Positions 16,230-24,048 of a stretch of 64,000 nt of DNA are shown in pieces (position 1 is the stretch's first letter; the number at the start of each line of letters is the position of its first letter). The translations under genes and the position numbers were made by a program. Source of the DNA: DASYXW01 sp035934405 (GTDB lineage: Bacteria > Acidobacteriota > Terriglobia > UBA7540). A model generated the notes under the pieces. That model saw only the letters and a list, made by a program, of their open reading frames with translations, ran no database searches and was not told the DNA's origin. The stretch lies in the NCBI GenBank assembly GCA_035934405.1, contig DASYXW010000074.1, forward strand, positions 49,854-113,853, written 5' to 3'.

Positions 16230-17150
16230 TCAGTGTTCCGCTTCCAGGAACCTCTCGGCGTCGATGGCCGCCATGCAGCCGGAGCCCGCGGCGGTGACCG
16301 CCTGACGGTAGATGTGATCCTGCACGTCGCCGGCGGCAAACACCCCGGCCACGCTCGTCTTGGGGCCGTCGTGAGTGACAATATAGCCGGTCTCGTTCAG
16401 ATCGAGTTGGCCCTGGAAGAGCGAGGTGTTGGGCTGATGGCCGATGCCGATGAAGAGACCGCCCAGCGGCTTGACGGATTCCTCTCCACTCGTCACATTC
16501 TTCAGTCTCAGGCCGGTGACTTCACCCTTCGCAGGGTCGAGCACGTCGGCGACCACGGTGTTCCACACCGGCTTGATCTTCTGGTTGCTGAGAACGCGCT
16601 CCTGCATAATCTTCGAAGCCCGCAACTGGTCACGGCGATGGATGAGGTGAACTTGGGTGGCGTAGCGCGTGAGGAACAATGCTTCTTCCGCCGCCGTGTC
16701 GCCGCCGCCGACCACGGCGACCTCATGACCGCGATGGAAAAATCCGTCGCAAGTGGCGCAGGTGGAAACCCCATGACCCAGCAGCTTGCGTTCCGATTCG
16801 AGGCCCAGCATCTTGGCGGAAGCGCCCGAGGCGATAATCAGTGTCCGCGTTTCGATCCTTTCCTGGCCCAGTTCGAGCGTGAACGGCCGACGCGAGAGGT
16901 CGACGCGCGTGACGTTTCCTTCCTTGAATTCCGCGCCGAACACGCCCGCCTGCTTTTGCATGAGCTCAATGAGCTCCGGCCCCTGCACTCCGCTCGGGAA
17001 GCCGGGATAGTTCTCGACCGCGGTGGTCAGACTGAGCTGGCCGCCCGCTTCGAGGCCTCGGATCACGAGAGGCTTGAGATCGGCGCGAGCCGCATAAATG
17101 GCCGCGGTAAGCCCGGCGCAACCGGATCCGATGATCACCACATCTCGCAT
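16230..17150 (-). CDS. trxB: Thioredoxin reductase
   Basis: An NADPH-dependent flavoprotein that reduces thioredoxin in the cytoplasm. The start at 17150 is preferred because AAAGGA lies 6-7 bases upstream; an ATG 15 bases earlier overlaps that site. It spans 306 residues. The FAD-binding motif is VVIIGSGCAGLTAAIYAARA, the redox-active disulfide is CATC (VSTCATCDGFF), the NADPH-binding motif is VAVVGGGDTAAEEALFL followed by HRRDQLRA, and the C-terminal FAD contact is GVFAAGDVQDHIYRQ. Length and motif order match low-molecular-weight TrxB. Confidence 0.95.
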   Translation of the reverse strand: MRDVVIIGSGCAGLTAAIYAARADLKPLVIRGLEAGGQLSLTTAVENYPGFPSGVQGPELIELMQKQAGVFGAEFKEGNVTRVDLSRRPFTLELGQERIETRTLIIASGASAKMLGLESERKLLGHGVSTCATCDGFFHRGHEVAVVGGGDTAAEEALFLTRYATQVHLIHRRDQLRASKIMQERVLSNQKIKPVWNTVVADVLDPAKGEVTGLRLKNVTSGEESVKPLGGLFIGIGHQPNTSLFQGQLDLNETGYIVTHDGPKTSVAGVFAAGDVQDHIYRQAVTAAGSGCMAAIDAERFLEAEH

Positions 17151-17266
17151 GGGGAGTCCTTTCATGAATCAAATCACGGTGAGCGAGCCCGCTATCTTAA
17201 CCGAAGCGATTCACATCGCGCACCAAGTTTCCGCATCGGTACCTTTAGAAGGGAGAGCGCCTTCGC

Positions 17267-17295
17267 TTGCTGACCCGAACATTTGATGCTATAGA
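17267..17295 (+). promoter_or_regulatory. Candidate sigma-70 promoter for the ABC transporter operon
   Basis: TTGCTG at 17267-17272 and TATAGA at 17290-17295, separated by 17 bases. The predicted 5' leader to the ATG at 17416 is about 115 bases. Support is from hexamer resemblance and spacing only. Confidence 0.4.
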
Positions 17296-17415
17296 AGGAG
17301 TTCCGCTTCTTGTTGACTGCCAGCGCCTGAGAGTTTCTCGTGCTTGCAATTCGAGCATAGGGCGGTTCGTAACTCATAAGGGCGTTTCCCCGAGAACATT
17401 CTCCAGGAGAGAAGA

Positions 17416-18330
17416 ATGCCACCGAATGGCGATGCGCTGGTTCTCGAACGAGTGAGCAAGCGCTTTGATACCGTAACCGCGGTCAGCAACCTGAGCTTGC
17501 GGGTTCGCTCCGGGGCCATCTTCGGGCTGCTGGGGCCGAACGGCGCCGGCAAGACGACTACGCTGCGGATGATCCTGCGCATCATGATTCCCGACGAGGG
17601 TTCCATCCAGATGCTGGGCGAGCCGCTGGGCGACCGTTCCCAGGACCTCACCGGATATTTGCCGGAAGAGCGCGGACTGTATCCCCGAATGCAGGTGCGA
17701 AAGGTGCTCGTGTTTCTGGCGTCGCTCAAGGGCCTGCCGGAAGCGGACGCTGACCGGCGCGCACGGGAGTGGCTGGAGCGCTTCGAACTGACGGCGTGGT
17801 CGGAGAAGAAAGTCATCGACCTTTCCAAGGGCATGCAGCAGAAAGTGCAGTTCATCGCCGCGGTGATTCACCAGCCCAAAGTCATCATTCTAGACGAGCC
17901 CTTTACCGGCCTCGACCCCGTGAACGCGGTTCTGGTGAAAGACATCATGCTCGAACTGCGCGACCAGGGCGCGACGATCATTCTCTCTACCCACCGCATG
18001 GAGCAGGTGGAGATGATGTGCGACTCGATCTGCCTCATCAACAAGGGCGAGAACGTGCTCGACGGCGACCTGCGCGCCATCAAGGCCTCATATGGCAAAA
18101 ACACCCTGCGCGTTGAGTATTCCGGTGACGGCGCGTTCCTGAATGATTCGTTTTTCGAGAACATCAACCGTTTCGGCGCCATAGTGGAAGCGAAGCTGCG
18201 TCCGAAGGCCGACCCGCAGGAGATTCTGAAAGCCGCGCTCGCCGGCGGCGCGCGCATCACGCGCTTTGAGCTGCTCGAACCTCCGTTAAACGATATCTTC
18301 ATCGAAAAGGTGTCTGGAAGCCATGCATAA
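17416..18330 (+). CDS. ABC transporter ATP-binding protein (NatA-like)
   Basis: A 304-residue ATPase subunit. Walker A is GLLGPNGAGKTTTLRM, the Q-loop follows, the ABC signature is reduced to DLSKGMQQKVQF, Walker B is VIILDEPFTGLDP, and the H-loop is LSTHRMEQ. The C-terminal ~90 residues after the nucleotide-binding domain match the NatA/DrrA-type extension. The ATG follows CAGGAGAGAAG. The permease start overlaps its end by 8 bases, so the two form one exporter. Relatives export sodium, antibiotics or lipids; the substrate cannot be told. Confidence 0.92.
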   Translation: MPPNGDALVLERVSKRFDTVTAVSNLSLRVRSGAIFGLLGPNGAGKTTTLRMILRIMIPDEGSIQMLGEPLGDRSQDLTGYLPEERGLYPRMQVRKVLVFLASLKGLPEADADRRAREWLERFELTAWSEKKVIDLSKGMQQKVQFIAAVIHQPKVIILDEPFTGLDPVNAVLVKDIMLELRDQGATIILSTHRMEQVEMMCDSICLINKGENVLDGDLRAIKASYGKNTLRVEYSGDGAFLNDSFFENINRFGAIVEAKLRPKADPQEILKAALAGGARITRFELLEPPLNDIFIEKVSGSHA

Positions 18331-19594
18331 ACTCTGGCTCGTCATCAAGCGGGAATATGTCACGCGGGTGCGGACCAAGGCCTTTGTGATCGGCACCATA
18401 GCGATACCGCTGTTTACCGTCGGCATCTTCGCCATTACGATTTTTGCGCAGAGCCGGGAGGCGGATCACACGCTGAAGATCGCCATCCTCGACAACGTGG
18501 GTGGCCTTTCCACGCCGATCGCCGCCGGCTTGACGGAGAAACTCAAGAATGGCCAGCCGGTTTTCGAAGTGGTGAAGAGCGTGAACCGCCCGGCCTCGAG
18601 CGATGCCGCGGGCCTGCTGAACCAAGTGCAGACCGGCGGACTCGATGGCTACCTGATGATCCCGGCGGACGCGGTGGACGGAAAAGGCGCCGCCGAGTTC
18701 CATACGAAAAACCCCGGCGAAATCACTTTCTCCGATTCCATTAACCGCGCTGTGAGTGACGCGGTCATTGCCCGGCGGCTCGAAAATAAGGGGGTTCAAG
18801 TTGGTGACATCGGCGGCGTGGTGCGAAGCGTCGAAGTGAAGCTGATGAAAGTGACGGCGCACGGAGAGAGCGAGGAAAAAGGACAGACGTTCGTCATCGC
18901 CGTCGTCATGGCGACGCTGCTCTACGCCACGCTGCTGATGTACGGCATGACCACGATGCGCTCGGTGATGGAGGAAAAGACCACGCGGATCATCGAGGTG
19001 CTGGTGGCCTCGGTGCGGCCCTTCTACCTTCTCGCCGGGAAGATTCTGGGTGTCGCCGCCGTCGCCGTCACCCAGTATACCATCTGGACCGCGGCTGGCG
19101 GCCTGCTGGGCGCTTACGGGGCTACGATGGCATCGGCTTTTCGTCCCGGCGCCTCGATGCCGGCGTTTCACCTTCCCCCGGCGGTCCTGGTGTATCTCGT
19201 GCTGTTTTTCCTCGCCGGCTACCTGCTCTTTGCCTCGCTCTACGCGGCAGTGGGCGCCATGGTTTCGAACGAGCAGGAAGCGCAGCAGGTGGGGACGCCG
19301 ATTACGATCATCATCGTAGCCGCGTTCTTGCTGTTCAACGTGATCCTGCGCGATCCCAGTTCGCGGCTGGCCGTCATCCTCTCGCTCATTCCCTTCATCT
19401 CTCCCATCCTCATGATCCTGCGAATCGCCATGCAGATGCCACCCTTCTGGCAGATTGCGCTTTCGCTCGGCCTCTCGCTCCTGACCACCATTGGCGTGAC
19501 CTACTTGTCGGCCAAGATCTACCGCGTCGGGGTGCTGATGTACGGCAAGCGGCCGTCGCTGGTCGAACTGCTACGCTGGATGAAGTATACCTAG
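18323..19594 (+). CDS. ABC transporter permease (NatB/ABC-2 type)
   Basis: A 423-residue ABC-2 permease partnered with the preceding ATPase. One membrane helix near the N-terminus (FVIGTIAIPLFTVGIFAITIF) is followed by an extracytoplasmic domain of about 150 residues. A cluster of five or six helices starts near residue 190 (QTFVIAVVMATLLYATLLMYG). The motif RSVMEEKTTRIIEVLVASVRPFYLLAGKILG is characteristic of NatB-like permeases. A hairpin follows the stop codon. The gene is translationally coupled to its ATPase. Confidence 0.9.
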   Translation: MHKLWLVIKREYVTRVRTKAFVIGTIAIPLFTVGIFAITIFAQSREADHTLKIAILDNVGGLSTPIAAGLTEKLKNGQPVFEVVKSVNRPASSDAAGLLNQVQTGGLDGYLMIPADAVDGKGAAEFHTKNPGEITFSDSINRAVSDAVIARRLENKGVQVGDIGGVVRSVEVKLMKVTAHGESEEKGQTFVIAVVMATLLYATLLMYGMTTMRSVMEEKTTRIIEVLVASVRPFYLLAGKILGVAAVAVTQYTIWTAAGGLLGAYGATMASAFRPGASMPAFHLPPAVLVYLVLFFLAGYLLFASLYAAVGAMVSNEQEAQQVGTPITIIIVAAFLLFNVILRDPSSRLAVILSLIPFISPILMILRIAMQMPPFWQIALSLGLSLLTTIGVTYLSAKIYRVGVLMYGKRPSLVELLRWMKYT

Positions 19595-19619
19595 CTGGGA
19601 GTTGAGGCTTAAAGGTAGG

Positions 19620-19678
19620 AAGTCGAAAGTTGAAAGTCGAAGGTTGAAAGTTAGTTTGCCTTTCAACCTTCGGCTTTC
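19620..19678. terminator. Heptamer-built hairpin between convergent genes (candidate bidirectional terminator)
   Basis: Tandem units of consensus AGTYGAA run from about 19620 to 19650. The arm GAAAGTCGAAGGTTGAAAG (19632-19650) pairs with 19660-19678, 18 of 19 positions matching, around a 9-base loop. It lies between the ends of the ABC permease and msrA. It has no U-tract, so the terminator role is inferred from position. Confidence 0.55.
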
Positions 19679-19683
19679 GACAA

Positions 19684-20157
19684 TCATTTGATCCGGCAAC
19701 TCGCCAGCCCGCGTTTCTCTAAGTACTGCTGATGATACTCCTCTGCCCTCCAGAAGTCGGCGGCGGGGGTGATTGCGGTCACGATCGGGCGCCGGTAGGT
19801 TCCGGACTTCTCGAGGCGGTCTTTCGACGCCTTCGCCGCCGCTTCCTGCTCCGGGCTGTGGAAGAAGATCACCGACCGGTACTGAGTCCCCCAGTCCGGA
19901 CCTTGGCGATTCAGCGTGGTCGGGTCGTGGTTCTCCCAAAACACCTTCAGCAGGTCGTCGTATGAAACCCGGGCCGGGTCGTAAGTCATTTCCACGACTT
20001 CCGCGTGACCGGTGCGGTCAGTGCAGACATCTTGATAGGTCGGTTTGTTCAGCGTCCCGCCCATGTAGCCTACTGCGGTATCTTTTACTCCCGGGATCTG
20101 GCGGAACGTCGCTTCCACTCCCCAGAAACAGCCGGCTCCAAAAGTCGCCTTGGCCAT
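19684..20157 (-). CDS. msrA: Peptide methionine (S)-S-oxide reductase
   Basis: A 157-residue enzyme that repairs oxidised methionine. The catalytic motif GAGCFWGVE is at residues 5-13, followed by VGYMGG, PTYQDVCTDRTGHAEVV and FWENHDPTT. The tail WRAEEYHQQYLEKRG is conserved. The start at 20157 gives the standard N-terminus and has GGAGGG 8 bases upstream; the frame is open further but without homology. It has no signal peptide and no fused MsrB. It lies divergently beside the zinc-ribbon gene. Confidence 0.95.
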   Translation of the reverse strand: MAKATFGAGCFWGVEATFRQIPGVKDTAVGYMGGTLNKPTYQDVCTDRTGHAEVVEMTYDPARVSYDDLLKVFWENHDPTTLNRQGPDWGTQYRSVIFFHSPEQEAAAKASKDRLEKSGTYRRPIVTAITPAADFWRAEEYHQQYLEKRGLASCRIK

Positions 20158-20263
20158 GTCAATTTCCCTCCCTGCATTAGACTGCTGCGACCGAGCGGAA
20201 GATGTAACGTTCCACCTCAGGCATCTTGACACTCCGTCGCGCGCCGCGCCACACTGTGACTCG

Positions 20264-20590
20264 ATGGAGCTCAAGCCGCTCGCCTTCGTCTGCCCGCAAT
20301 GTGGCTCGCCCGACGTCATTTACTCCTGCAAGCCGGATTGTTGCTTCAACCATGTGTGCGGCAAGTGCTACACCACCTTCGAGCCGGTGACCACGCGCGT
20401 CGGCGAACTGGCGGCCGACCCGGGGCCGCTCCCGGCTGACCCTGATCCTTCTGGCCCCACCGCCGCTTGCGCCCGCTGCGGCGAGAGCACACTTTTCGTG
20501 ATCGCAAGCGGCAGCGAGGCCGGCCGGATTTTTTGCGTGGCCTGCAAGGCGCTCTTGACCCTCGAGCTTTCCGAGATCGTGGCCGGTTGA
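20264..20590 (+). CDS. Small zinc-ribbon protein of unknown function
   Basis: A 108-residue cysteine-rich protein. Its first zinc ribbon is CPQCGSPDVIYSC followed by NHVCGKC; its second is CARCGE with FCVACK at residues ~70-98. The ATG at 20264 is the first that precedes the cysteine motifs closely; the frame extends upstream into the msrA promoter region. Two tandem zinc ribbons suggest a nucleic-acid or protein adaptor, but no function is known to me. It is divergent from msrA and upstream of the fasciclin gene. Confidence 0.7.
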   Translation: MELKPLAFVCPQCGSPDVIYSCKPDCCFNHVCGKCYTTFEPVTTRVGELAADPGPLPADPDPSGPTAACARCGESTLFVIASGSEAGRIFCVACKALLTLELSEIVAG

Positions 20591-20765
20591 CGGCTTTCTG
20601 GAAGCCGGATGGCGCAGGAGAGCGCGGGGCACCAATCCAAACGAGCGCCGCCTCTCGTACCTAAGGCGAGACTGTGATCCGCACCGAGCTTCGGCTCCGC
20701 GGCCCATCAGCAGGAACAATCCTGACTGAAACATTGCAGTCACCCTGAGAGGAGCTTGCCCGACA

Positions 20766-21317
20766 ATGAAGAAGATAGGAGTTGTGTCTCTGGCGGCGAT
20801 GGCGTTGATGCTGGCCGCCGCTGCTCTTGCCAAACAAAACCCCATGGTTGGGGGTCATGCGATGTATCCGAACAAGGACATCATTGACAACGCCGTGAAT
20901 TCGGCCGACCACACTACGCTCGTGGCCGCCGTGAAAGCGGCCGGCCTTGTGGACACTCTGAAAGGGCCCGGACCCTTTACCGTGTTTGCGCCCACCAACG
21001 AGGCTTTCGACAAGCTTCCGGCCGGGACCGTCGACACGCTTTTGAAGCCGGAAAATAAAGAGACCTTGACCAAAATTCTGACCTACCACGTGGTCCCGGG
21101 CAGGATCAGCAGCCGGGAGCTGGCTGGGATGATCAAGGAAGGCAACGGATCGGCGACGTTGAAGACCGTCAGTGGCGGAACTCTCACGGCCACTATGCAA
21201 GGGAACTCGATCGTCCTCCAGGACGAGAAAGGTGGCACCGCCCATATCACGATCGCCAACGTGTTTCAGTCGAACGGCGTCATTCACGTGATTGATTCTG
21301 TCCTGCTTCCCAACTAG
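20766..21317 (+). CDS. Secreted fasciclin (FAS1) domain protein
   Basis: A 183-residue exported protein consisting of a signal peptide (residues 1-22, LMLAAAALA) and one FAS1 domain. The two conserved FAS1 boxes are visible: GPGPFTVFAPTNEAFDKLP and, near the end, NGVIHVIDSVLLP, with LTYHVVPGRI between them. FAS1 proteins mediate adhesion in the envelope or extracellular space. The ATG follows GAGAGGAG at some distance. A strong hairpin follows the stop codon. Confidence 0.92.
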   Translation: MKKIGVVSLAAMALMLAAAALAKQNPMVGGHAMYPNKDIIDNAVNSADHTTLVAAVKAAGLVDTLKGPGPFTVFAPTNEAFDKLPAGTVDTLLKPENKETLTKILTYHVVPGRISSRELAGMIKEGNGSATLKTVSGGTLTATMQGNSIVLQDEKGGTAHITIANVFQSNGVIHVIDSVLLPN

Positions 21318-21329
21318 CCCCTCATTCCG

Positions 21330-21366
21330 CCACAGCCCGGCGAGCGCGTTTCGCGCCGGGCTGTGG
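21330..21366. terminator. GC-rich hairpin between convergent genes
   Basis: CCACAGCCCGGCG (21330-21342) pairs perfectly with 21354-21366, with further pairing possible in the 11-base loop. It lies 13 bases past the fasciclin stop codon and 64 bases past the polyprenyl synthase stop on the other strand. There is no U-tract. Confidence 0.6.
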
Positions 21367-21430
21367 TCCCAACTCTGCCGCGAGATGGCAAGGTCGAGGT
21401 CTTGCCCGGCACAGTAGCGGTCTGCCGCCC

Positions 21431-22432
21431 TCAACTCTGCCGGTCCAGCACGAACTCCGGCAGCGCTTGGAGCGCCCCTTTGTATGGAGACTCCGCAAAT
21501 CCCTTGAGGCACTGCAGGGCGACGTTGGCAAACTCCAGCGCCTTCTCGCGGGCCGCTTCGAGCGTTCCATAGCGCTCGATGAGCGCTTGGACTTCAGCAA
21601 GCGGCACAGAGTTGAATCCGCCTTCTTCGAGCACGCGCGCGATCTTCGCCCGCTCCCCGGGGCGGCAGCGGCGCAGAAGGTAGATGAGAGGCAGGGTGAC
21701 TTTTCCCTCGCGCAAGTCGTTGCCGATGGGTTTGCCCAGAGTTTCCTCGGACGATGTAAGGTCGAGGAGATCGTCAATCAACTGGAAGGCGAGCCCGAGG
21801 TTGGCACCGAAGGAGCCGAGGCGAATTTCCTCCTCCTCGCTCCGGCCGCCCAGCAGCGCTCCCAGGCGCAGGCAGGCCGAGAACAGGCAGGCCGTCTTGC
21901 GGTAGGCGAGCTCCAGGTAATCGTCTTCGGTGATGTTGAGGTTCTTGAGTTGAGTCAACTGCAGCAGTTCGCCTTCGACCATGACTTGCGTGAGTCCGAT
22001 CAGGACGTCGAGGATGCGGAACTTTCGTTCTCCCAGCGCGATGTTGAACGCCTGCATGTAGAGCCAGTCCCCGGCGAGCACGCTCATATGGTTGCCCCAG
22101 CGCGAATTGGTGGAGGGGCGGCCGCGGCGCATTTCCGCCTCGTCAATGATGTCGTCGTGAACCAAGGTCGCCGTGTGAATGAGTTCCACCACGGAGCCGA
22201 GCCGGACCGCCGCCTGCCCCTCGTAACCGCACAGCTTCGAGGAGAGGAGCACGAGGGCCGGGCGGAGTCGTTTGCCGCCGCCCCCCTGCAAGTACTGGCC
22301 GATTTCGGTGATCGGGCGGACGCTCGAAACGCTCTGCTGGCAGAACTCCTCCTCGACTTTCAGAAGGTCAGCGCGAACGAGGTCGAAAAGTGTTTCTCGG
22401 GTGATGCGTCCGATGGATTTGGTAGAGGCCAA
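21431..22432 (-). CDS. All-trans polyprenyl diphosphate synthase
   Basis: A 333-residue prenyltransferase that chain-elongates farnesyl or geranylgeranyl diphosphate for quinones. The first aspartate-rich motif is LVHDDIIDEAEMRRG and the second is FQLIDDLLDLTSSEE; GGKRLRPALVLL carries the IPP-binding Lys/Arg. The small residues before the first Asp motif fit a long-chain (about C35-C45) product, so an IspB/HepT-type enzyme is likely. It ends a co-directional block behind ymdB, with a 105-base gap. Confidence 0.9.
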   Translation of the reverse strand: MASTKSIGRITRETLFDLVRADLLKVEEEFCQQSVSSVRPITEIGQYLQGGGGKRLRPALVLLSSKLCGYEGQAAVRLGSVVELIHTATLVHDDIIDEAEMRRGRPSTNSRWGNHMSVLAGDWLYMQAFNIALGERKFRILDVLIGLTQVMVEGELLQLTQLKNLNITEDDYLELAYRKTACLFSACLRLGALLGGRSEEEEIRLGSFGANLGLAFQLIDDLLDLTSSEETLGKPIGNDLREGKVTLPLIYLLRRCRPGERAKIARVLEEGGFNSVPLAEVQALIERYGTLEAAREKALEFANVALQCLKGFAESPYKGALQALPEFVLDRQS

Positions 22433-22537
22433 CCGCTTCTCCCGGTTGTTGCGAGGTCCGGGCCGCGAACGCCGGGCCGGAGCTTGACTGCTGAAGCTTT
22501 CATGTTCCCACAGGATCGAGGCGAAGGAAAGGCCCCA

Positions 22538-23323
22538 CTAATTCCGCATGATTCTTTGGATCGAGAGCGCGCGGCCGTCCACCGGGTCCGCCTCGATAAG
22601 CACGGCGGAGAGCCGCACGTCGCCCTTGGCAACTTCAAAGCGGGCAGGGACCTGCTTCAAGAATTTCTCGATGACGGCCTGCTTCTCCACGCCGATGATC
22701 GAGTCGTAGGGTCCGGTCATGCCGAGGTCGGTGATGTAAGCGGCTCCGCCCGGCAGCACACGCTCGTCGGCGGTGGGGATGTGGGTGTGCGTCCCCAGCA
22801 CCGCCGTGGCGCGCCCGTCGAGGTACCAGCCCATCGCCATCTTCTCCGAGGTCGCCTCGGCGTGTATGTCGACAACGCGAATCTTAACCTCGGGCGGAAT
22901 TTGATCGAGCAGTCGGTCGGCGGTGCGGAACGGGCAATCGAGGGGTGGCATGAAGACGCGTCCCTGCAGGTTCAGGACGGCGTAAGGCACGCCGCCACGC
23001 ATCTGGCCCACGTGCAGCCCGCGGCCGGGAGAATCGCCGGGATAATTGGCGGGACGCAACAGCCGGCCGTCGAGATGGTCGGCGAGATAGGGCAGAATCT
23101 CCTTCTTGTCCCAGATGTGGTTGCCCGACGTGAGGACGGCGATGCCCAGGCCGAGCAGCTCCTCGACCAGGGGAGGCGTGATGCCGAAACCTGCGGCGGC
23201 GTTTTCACCGTTGGCAAGAATCAGGTCAGGCGCGAACTGCCCCACGAGATCCGGCAGCGTCTCCTTCACAATCCGCCGGCCGGGATGACCGAAGATGTCG
23301 CCGATGAAAAGGATCTTGATCAA
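22538..23323 (-). CDS. ymdB: YmdB-family metallophosphoesterase (2',3'-cyclic nucleotide phosphodiesterase type)
   Basis: A 261-residue binuclear-metal phosphodiesterase of the TIGR00282 family. Metal-ligand motifs are FIGDIFGHPGR, ANGENAAAGFGI, TSGNHIWD, VVDIHAEATSEK and GTHTHIPTADE. The start is TTG at 23323, which overlaps the TGA of zapA, giving ATTGA coupling; the ATG-initiated frame further upstream would be entirely inside zapA. Bacillus YmdB hydrolyses cyclic nucleotides and affects biofilm decisions; that role here is inference. The neighbours zapA and pheT are conserved company for this family. Confidence 0.9.
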   Translation of the reverse strand: MIKILFIGDIFGHPGRRIVKETLPDLVGQFAPDLILANGENAAAGFGITPPLVEELLGLGIAVLTSGNHIWDKKEILPYLADHLDGRLLRPANYPGDSPGRGLHVGQMRGGVPYAVLNLQGRVFMPPLDCPFRTADRLLDQIPPEVKIRVVDIHAEATSEKMAMGWYLDGRATAVLGTHTHIPTADERVLPGGAAYITDLGMTGPYDSIIGVEKQAVIEKFLKQVPARFEVAKGDVRLSAVLIEADPVDGRALSIQRIMRN

Positions 23324-23625
23324 TGGAGAAGTTCGTCCAGCGCCTCGCTGCACTCGGAGATGCGCTCGTCCACCTGCTCGACCTGCCGGGTGGCGGTCTC
23401 GCACTTCGCCCGCAGTTGATGGCACTCGTCGGCGATGTTCAGCGCCGCCAGCACCGCGACGCGCAGCGAATCCACCGTCTTGGTGCGGGTTGCAATCGAG
23501 CGCATCTTGCCGTCCACGAACTGGGCGAGCTGGCGGATGTAGGCCGGATCCAGTTGGCCCCGCATGTGGTAGGCTTGGTCGTAAATCTCAACCCGGATTC
23601 CGTCTTCTTCCTTTTCTTTAGCCAC
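23320..23625 (-). CDS. zapA: Cell division protein ZapA
   Basis: A 101-residue FtsZ-ring stabiliser. The N-terminal globular part (DGIRVEIYDQAYHMRG, then DPAYIRQLAQFVDGKM) is followed by a long C-terminal coiled coil (ALNIADECHQLRAKCETATRQVEQVDERI). The start is either GTG 23625 (preceded by GGGGA) or ATG 23637, which abuts the double-hairpin repeat; I prefer GTG. It is translationally coupled to ymdB through a 4-base overlap. The coiled-coil gene upstream may be its partner, as ZapB is in enterobacteria. Confidence 0.85.
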   Translation of the reverse strand: MAKEKEEDGIRVEIYDQAYHMRGQLDPAYIRQLAQFVDGKMRSIATRTKTVDSLRVAVLAALNIADECHQLRAKCETATRQVEQVDERISECSEALDELLH

Positions 23626-23637
23626 GCAAATCCCCAT

Positions 23638-23687
23638 GTGGCGCGGGCTTCCAGCCCGCGCTTCCGTCGGCAGGATGCCGGCGCCAC
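23638..23687. repeat. Dispersed double-hairpin repeat, copy 2
   Basis: Fifty bases with ends GTGGCGC/GCGCCAC, enclosing hairpins GCGGGC-TTCCA-GCCCGC and CGGCAGGATGCCG. Architecture is as at 8830, 41710 and 48067. It separates the coiled-coil gene from zapA within the co-directional block, touching the alternative zapA ATG. Confidence 0.8.
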
Positions 23688-23698
23688 AACTCGGCCCA

Positions 23699-23962
23699 TT
23701 ATCCCGCATCGTCGGGCTTTGTCAACGCGTCGATCTGGTCGAGGAGCTTTTCGATGCGGCCGCGCACCTCTTCGCGCTCGCGGCGCAACGCTATAAGTTC
23801 CCGCTCCTGCGCCTCGGACTGCTTCGAACGGTCCTTGGCGCCGGCGCGCAGCTTCTCCACCTCTTGTTCGAGCGCGCGCTTTTCGGCCTGAGTGTGTTTG
23901 AAAACCTCAACTGCCTTGGCGATTTTTTCTTCCAGCTTCTGAAAGCTATCGTGTTCAGTCAT
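23699..23962 (-). CDS. Small coiled-coil protein, possible ZapB-like division factor
   Basis: An 87-residue protein predicted to be almost wholly coiled coil (FQKLEEKIAKAVEVFKHTQAEKRALEQEVEKLR and RREREEVRGRIEKLLDQIDAL). It lies between pheT and zapA on the same strand. Size, heptad pattern and position next to zapA suggest a ZapB-type partner in the division ring, but sequence similarity to ZapB cannot be judged by eye for coiled coils. The ATG at 23962 has only a weak ribosome binding site. Confidence 0.7.
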   Translation of the reverse strand: MTEHDSFQKLEEKIAKAVEVFKHTQAEKRALEQEVEKLRAGAKDRSKQSEAQERELIALRREREEVRGRIEKLLDQIDALTKPDDAG

Positions 23963-23973
23963 AAGGTCAGTTT

Positions 23974-24001
23974 AAAGTAGAAAGTTCAAAGTCAAGAGTT
24001 C
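23974..24001. repeat. Degenerate heptamer array (four AAAGTNN units)
   Basis: Four 7-bp units of the type AAAGTTC in the spacer between pheT and the coiled-coil gene. No inverted partner is seen nearby. Confidence 0.55.
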
Positions 24002-24048
24002 AGCGGCGCCGGTCATTTGCGAGAGCAATCCCCTAATCCGCCGCGTCA

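Noticed and set aside
21467..23419. A 650-codon plus-strand open frame
   Set aside because: Antisense to the polyprenyl synthase and ymdB genes, both clearly real.
23320..24003. A 6S RNA gene near zapA, as in enterobacteria
   Set aside because: The spacers here are filled by a hairpin repeat and a heptamer array, and no 6S-like bubble structure is visible.
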